Below are positions 22,369 through 26,275 of a DNA stretch of 26,275 nt, one piece after another. Each line of letters begins with the position of its first letter. Position 1 is the stretch's first letter. A program made the position numbers and the translations under genes. Origin of the DNA: Vicinamibacteria bacterium. GTDB lineage: Bacteria; Acidobacteriota; Vicinamibacteria; Vicinamibacterales; UBA2999. Where the stretch lies: assembly GCA_025924295.1 (NCBI GenBank), contig JAICEG010000011.1, positions 1-26,275 on the forward strand, read 5' to 3'. The notes below the pieces were generated by a model. It was not told the origin of the DNA. It saw only the letters and a list, made by a program, of their open reading frames with translations, and did no database searches.

Positions 22369-23694
22369 TCAGAGGCTGAGACGCCCCGTGCTGTGACCGA
22401 TCTTCTCGACGTCCGCGCCGGCGTACTCGGCGAGCGTCATCAGCAGGTTCGCCGTCGGCTCCTTCTTTTCGACGGCGATGTGGCGATTGCCCTTCAGCTG
22501 TCCGTTCGCGCCCCCCATCAGCAGGACCGGCGGGTTATTGCGATCGTGGGCGTTGCCGTTGCCCATGCCGCTGCCGAAGTAGATCACTGAACGATCGAGC
22601 AGCGTCCCATCACCGTCCGGCGCTGCCTGCAGCTTGCCGATGAACTCCGACAGCTTCGCGACGTGATAGGTCGTGAGCTTGGCATACTTCGCGATTCCCT
22701 CGGCCGTATCGCCGTGGTGCGACACCGGGTGGTGCGGCTCGGGAATGCCGATGTGCGCGTAGCTCCGGCCGCTGCCTTCGTGGCCGACCATGAACGTGAA
22801 CACGCGTGAGATGTCGGCCTGGAACGCCAGCAGCATCAGGTCGTAGGTCACCGTGAGGTGGTCGTCGATGTTGTCAGGAATGCCGAGCGGCGCAACCGCA
22901 CCCTCTGGCACCGCGGCCGCACGCGCGTCCATGCGTGCCAACTGCGCCTCGACGTCGCGGATGTTGGTCAGGTACTCATCGAGGATGGCGTTGTCCGCCG
23001 GCCCGAGCGCGCGGCGCAAGCGGCCCGCTTCTTCTGCCACCGAGTCGAGCAGGCTCTGCTTGCGCCGCATGTTCGCGAGCCGCCGGCCCGCCGAACCGCT
23101 CTCACCGAAGATGCGCTCGAACGTCACGCGTGGATTCACCGCCACCGGGAGCGGGCTGGTGTCGTCGCGCCACGAAATCGCGTTGAAGAAGACGCAGGGA
23201 TACCCGTCGCACGCACCGGCCGAGGTGCCCATGTCTTCCGTGCCTACCTGCAGCGATCGGAGTGGCGTGTCCTCGGCGATCTTGTCGGCAATGAACTGAT
23301 CGACCGACTTCCTCGACTTCACGATGGTGTAGTTCGCCTGGTCGGTGTCGGGCCCGATGCCGTTGAGCCATGCCGCGCTGGCGCCCATGTGCACGCCACC
23401 CATGTCGGGGTTCCCGTCAGGCGCCTTCATGCCGCTGATGGTCACGAGGTGGCTGCGGTACGGTTCGAGCGGCTGCATGATCGGCTTGAACTCGAACGCG
23501 CTGCCGGTCGTCTCGGGATGCCACTGCTGCGGATAGATGCCGTTGGGCACGTAGATCGCCCCGAATCGCAGCGGCCGCCTCGCCTGCGCGGTGAGCGCCG
23601 GAACCATGGCGTCCAGGAAGGGCATCGCAACTACCGCACCCAGGGCGCCGCGGAGGAACGTGCGGCGAGGCAGATGCTTCTTCGTGACGATCAT
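22369..23694 (-). CDS. DUF1552 protein, Tat-exported
   Basis: The 441-residue protein begins with a twin-arginine signal (LPRRTFLRGALGAVVAMPFLDAM). It then shows the DUF1552 body: RFGAIYVPNGIYPQQW, HLVTISGMK, HMGASAAWLNG, TSAGACDGYPCVFFNAISWRDD, DHLTVTYDLMLLAFQADISRVFTFMVGHEGSGRSYAHIGIPEPHHPVSHHGD and a C-terminal MGNGNAHDRNNPPVLLMGGANG. The HHPVSHHGD and SGMGNGNAHDRNNPPV segments resemble the metal-site regions of alkaline-phosphatase-superfamily proteins such as DUF1501. A hydrolase-like fold is possible but unproven. DUF1552 genes typically sit next to DUF1592 cytochrome-like genes, as here: it starts four bases after the upstream stop and has GAAGGAG before the ATG. A joint periplasmic role with that protein is inferred. 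Confidence 0.9.
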   Translation of the reverse strand: MIVTKKHLPRRTFLRGALGAVVAMPFLDAMVPALTAQARRPLRFGAIYVPNGIYPQQWHPETTGSAFEFKPIMQPLEPYRSHLVTISGMKAPDGNPDMGGVHMGASAAWLNGIGPDTDQANYTIVKSRKSVDQFIADKIAEDTPLRSLQVGTEDMGTSAGACDGYPCVFFNAISWRDDTSPLPVAVNPRVTFERIFGESGSAGRRLANMRRKQSLLDSVAEEAGRLRRALGPADNAILDEYLTNIRDVEAQLARMDARAAAVPEGAVAPLGIPDNIDDHLTVTYDLMLLAFQADISRVFTFMVGHEGSGRSYAHIGIPEPHHPVSHHGDTAEGIAKYAKLTTYHVAKLSEFIGKLQAAPDGDGTLLDRSVIYFGSGMGNGNAHDRNNPPVLLMGGANGQLKGNRHIAVEKKEPTANLLMTLAEYAGADVEKIGHSTGRLSL

Positions 23695-23698
23695 CGGG

Positions 23699-26239
23699 TT
23701 ACTCCTTCACCGCCGCGCGAACCGTCGTCGGCGCGGTACCAGTATTGGTCAGTTTCGTTCTCATTTGAAACGGAGTACTGCGCACGATTCCGAGGATGAG
23801 CGACTGCATGGCGTAGTTCTGCGCGGAGGCGTTCCTGGCGATGCCGCGAACGACCGGCATGTCGACCGGTTCGAGGCCGCGGCCGAGCGCATAAATCAAC
23901 AGCTTCTCCGTAATCGTCCCGGCGAACACGTCGGGCCTGGAGAGGAGCGCCTTCCGCAACGCGACCGGGCCATCGACCTTCGTTCCGTCGGCAAGCACGC
24001 CGGCCGAATCGATCGCGAGCCCTTCCCTGGTGCTCGCCTGCCACTGTCCGACGGCGTCGAAGTTCTCGAGCGCGAAACCAACCGGATCGATGTTGCGATG
24101 ACACGACCCGCACACCGGGTTTGCACGATGCCGCTCGAGCTGCTCGCGCACGGTGGACGGCCGATCCTTGTGCGCGCTCTCGGCGAGATCAGGGACGACA
24201 GCCGGCGGCGGCAGCGGCGGCGTGTTCAGCAGGTTCGAGATGATGTATTTCCCTCTCAACACGGGGGACGTGCGTGTCGCGACGGCCGTCATCGACAGGA
24301 TGCTGGCGTGGCCGAGCAGCCCGCGCCGGTTCGGGTCCGTCACCGGCACACGCCGGAAGCGCGAGCCGTAGACGCCGCGAATACCGTAGTGCCGGGCGAG
24401 ACGCTCGTTCACGAACGTGTAGTCGGTATCCAGCAGATCGAGCGCGCTGCGGTTCTCGCGCACGATGCTCGCGAAGAAGAGCTCGGTCTCGCGACGCATC
24501 GACTGGCGGACGTTGTCGTCGAAGTCGGGGAACAGCAGGATGTCGGGCGTGAGCTTGTCGAGATTGCGCAGCTGCAGCCACTGACCCGTGAACGCCGTCA
24601 TCAGCGAGTCTGCGCGCTCGTCGGCAATCATCCGCCGCACCTGAGCCTCGAGCACGCCCGGCGCGCGCAGCTTGCCCGCGATCGCGAGGTTCAGCAGATC
24701 ATCGTCGGGGATGCTGCTCCACAGGAAGAAGGACAACCGGCTCGCGAGCTCGATCTCGCTGACGCGATGCGCCGCGCCAGGAGCGAGTGCCGCCGGGGAA
24801 GTTTCAGAGCGGAACAGGAAGGAAGGACTCGTGAGAATTCGCGCGAGGCCTGCGCGGATGCCGGCACTGAAATCGCCCCCGGCCTTTCGCTCCTCGTTGT
24901 AGATCGCCAGCGGCGCCTCGAGGTCGACCTTCGTGACGGGACGCCGGAACGCGCGCCGCGCGACGGTCGACAGGATCTGATTGGAGCAGGCCGCCTCCTG
25001 CGCAGCCGACTGCGGCGTGCACACGAACAGCCGCTTTCGCGACTCCGTGCTGCTGACGCCGCTGACACCGTACGGACCCTCGATGATGGCGTTGCGAAGC
25101 CGCGGCATCCCTGAAGGATTGTGCGCCTCCTGGGTCGCGCGCAGCGTGGGCTGCCACATGTTCTGTTCCTGCGTCGGGCGCTCGACAAACGTGAAGCCCA
25201 CGTCGTGAAGGCCCGCGGTGACCTTGATGCGCTGCGACGCCATGCGCTTGTCGAACTCTTCGCGCGCCACGGGAGTGTTCGGCTTCGCGGCGTCGTGATC
25301 CTCCTTGCCACCGATGGGCGCCTCGAACACCTTCTTGCCATCGATCGTGACGATGAAAAGATGCGGTGTCTCGTGGCCCTCGACGCCGGCGAGCCCTTCC
25401 GCGACGGTTTTCAGCAGCCGTCCCGAGAAGACGTACTCGCCGTCGGCAGGGAACTGATGCTGCACCAGGATGCCGCCGCGCGTCCCGAGCGGCAGGCCGT
25501 CGATGTGCTGATCCTGCGTGAGCGTCGTGCCGAGCGTGTAGGTCGCCGTGCCCGGCTCCGCGCCGGTATCGCCCACGGCAAGCTCGGCGATCCGCAATCC
25601 AGCGGTGAGGTAACGCTCGAGCAGCAGCGGCGACGTGTTGAGCGCCGTGGCAATGTTGTCGAACCCGAAGTCGCCGCCGTCGCTCGGCAGCAGATCGGCA
25701 ACGTCGACCGTCACGCCGAGAAGGTCGCGAACCGCGTTTGCGTACTCCGTGCGGTTCAGGCGATGCAGCACGTATCGGCCCGGGCTGTTCCTTTTTGCCG
25801 CTGCCGCATCAAGGCTCGTCACGAGCGCCGATCTGAATCGATTCAGTTCCGCGGCTCCCGGCGTCGGCGCTCCCAGCGGAGGCATCGCGCCCACACCGAG
25901 CTTCTTGACCACACGCTCCCATGTCGCGGCGTCGGCACCCGGGTCCGCGAAGTTCGCCTTGTCGAGCGCCAGCGGTGCACCAGCGGGCAACGGGTTGCGC
26001 GTGTTGTGACAGCCGGCGCAGTACTTCGTCACCATCCCCTGGAATTCGTGCGCGTTGGCAGGTGCGTCCGCCTTCGCCGTTGGCTTCGGCGACACCGCCG
26101 TATTCGCGGCGGGCTTCGGCGGGACCGCCGCGGTTTTTTCTTGTGCCGCGGCCGCCGCTTTCACCTCGGAGACCTGTGTCGTTGTCGAAACCGTGGCGGC
26201 CACCAACACCATCGCGGCCGCCAGGAGCACCTTCCTCAC
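23699..26239 (-). CDS. DUF1592-type multidomain protein with c-type cytochrome motifs
   Basis: The 846-residue exported protein has a signal peptide (about 1-22) and an Ala/Pro/Lys-rich linker to about residue 63. A cytochrome c-like domain follows (CAGCH at 74-78, probable axial Met119 in GAMPPLG). Next come DUF1587 (about 157-220, RLNRTEYANAVRDLLG), a ligand-binding-like region, DUF1595 (ARRAFRRPVTK.DL), DUF1592 (ELASRLSFFLWSSIPDD to FVNERLARHYGI), DUF1588 with a second CxxCH (CGSCH, 710-714, then RNIDPVGFALENFDAVG) and DUF1585 (LLIYALGRGLEPVD). This is the order of Planctomycete-type cytochrome proteins. It is probably a periplasmic redox or polymer-degradation factor acting with DUF1552; the role is not established. 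The start is GTG with GGAGGG upstream. Confidence 0.9.
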   Translation of the reverse strand: MRKVLLAAAMVLVAATVSTTTQVSEVKAAAAAQEKTAAVPPKPAANTAVSPKPTAKADAPANAHEFQGMVTKYCAGCHNTRNPLPAGAPLALDKANFADPGADAATWERVVKKLGVGAMPPLGAPTPGAAELNRFRSALVTSLDAAAAKRNSPGRYVLHRLNRTEYANAVRDLLGVTVDVADLLPSDGGDFGFDNIATALNTSPLLLERYLTAGLRIAELAVGDTGAEPGTATYTLGTTLTQDQHIDGLPLGTRGGILVQHQFPADGEYVFSGRLLKTVAEGLAGVEGHETPHLFIVTIDGKKVFEAPIGGKEDHDAAKPNTPVAREEFDKRMASQRIKVTAGLHDVGFTFVERPTQEQNMWQPTLRATQEAHNPSGMPRLRNAIIEGPYGVSGVSSTESRKRLFVCTPQSAAQEAACSNQILSTVARRAFRRPVTKVDLEAPLAIYNEERKAGGDFSAGIRAGLARILTSPSFLFRSETSPAALAPGAAHRVSEIELASRLSFFLWSSIPDDDLLNLAIAGKLRAPGVLEAQVRRMIADERADSLMTAFTGQWLQLRNLDKLTPDILLFPDFDDNVRQSMRRETELFFASIVRENRSALDLLDTDYTFVNERLARHYGIRGVYGSRFRRVPVTDPNRRGLLGHASILSMTAVATRTSPVLRGKYIISNLLNTPPLPPPAVVPDLAESAHKDRPSTVREQLERHRANPVCGSCHRNIDPVGFALENFDAVGQWQASTREGLAIDSAGVLADGTKVDGPVALRKALLSRPDVFAGTITEKLLIYALGRGLEPVDMPVVRGIARNASAQNYAMQSLILGIVRSTPFQMRTKLTNTGTAPTTVRAAVKE

Positions 26240-26275
26240 TGCGGGCCCTCCGCACTCTCTTTCGCGGAAGACTCC

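Noticed and set aside
23591..25114. 507-codon plus-strand open frame opposite the DUF1592 protein
   Set aside because: Arg/Glu/His-rich shadow with no recognisable domain. The minus strand shows several conserved DUF blocks in order.

Overview
The window looks like a chromosomal segment of a high-GC Acidobacteriota bacterium, most likely of the Vicinamibacteria lineage. This is inferred from the gene families, not from a marker gene. It holds two orphan MacB/FtsX-type permeases of the acidobacterial duplicated (ADOP) type, a DUF1592/DUF1552 pair with Planctomycete-style c-type cytochrome domains, a DUF6152 protein, and many secreted or Tat-exported enzymes. No rRNA, tRNA, CRISPR array, transposase or phage gene was seen. 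Coding density is very high and no gene-free stretch exceeds about 215 bases.

Left part (1-6291). The tail of an ABC-2 permease (1-333) converges on a leftward operon (3002 to 344) of an SMP-30/gluconolactonase-like protein and two SnoaL/NTF2-like secreted proteins, the second carrying two tandem copies of the domain. Across a 142-base divergent gap with a 7-bp tandem repeat, a rightward operon encodes a SoxC-like sulfite dehydrogenase, a metal-dependent amidohydrolase and a monoheme cytochrome c. The oxidoreductase and cytochrome probably form an electron-transfer pair.

Middle part (6299-18944). A leftward, translationally coupled operon (10620 to 6299) holds a GT-C-like membrane protein broken by one extra base, a short YfhO-like membrane protein and a Tat-exported amidohydrolase. 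Rightward from 10804 are a secreted protein of unknown function and a metallo-beta-lactamase-fold protein with a degenerate zinc motif. Two ADOP permeases (15141-12718 and 18944-16536, both leftward) flank an intact paralogue of the broken GT-C-like gene (15334-16521, rightward).

Right part (26239-19020, all leftward). A large multi-DUF c-type cytochrome protein and its DUF1552 partner come first, followed by a hairpin terminator. Then come a 467-aa secreted protein, a DUF6152 protein and two paralogous four-helix membrane proteins. This last four-gene cluster is the best candidate here for an uncharacterised system.

Other noteworthy signals are three separate 7-bp-period repeat arrays, one coding for part of a signal peptide, and small inverted repeats that span both stop codons at three of the four convergent gene junctions.
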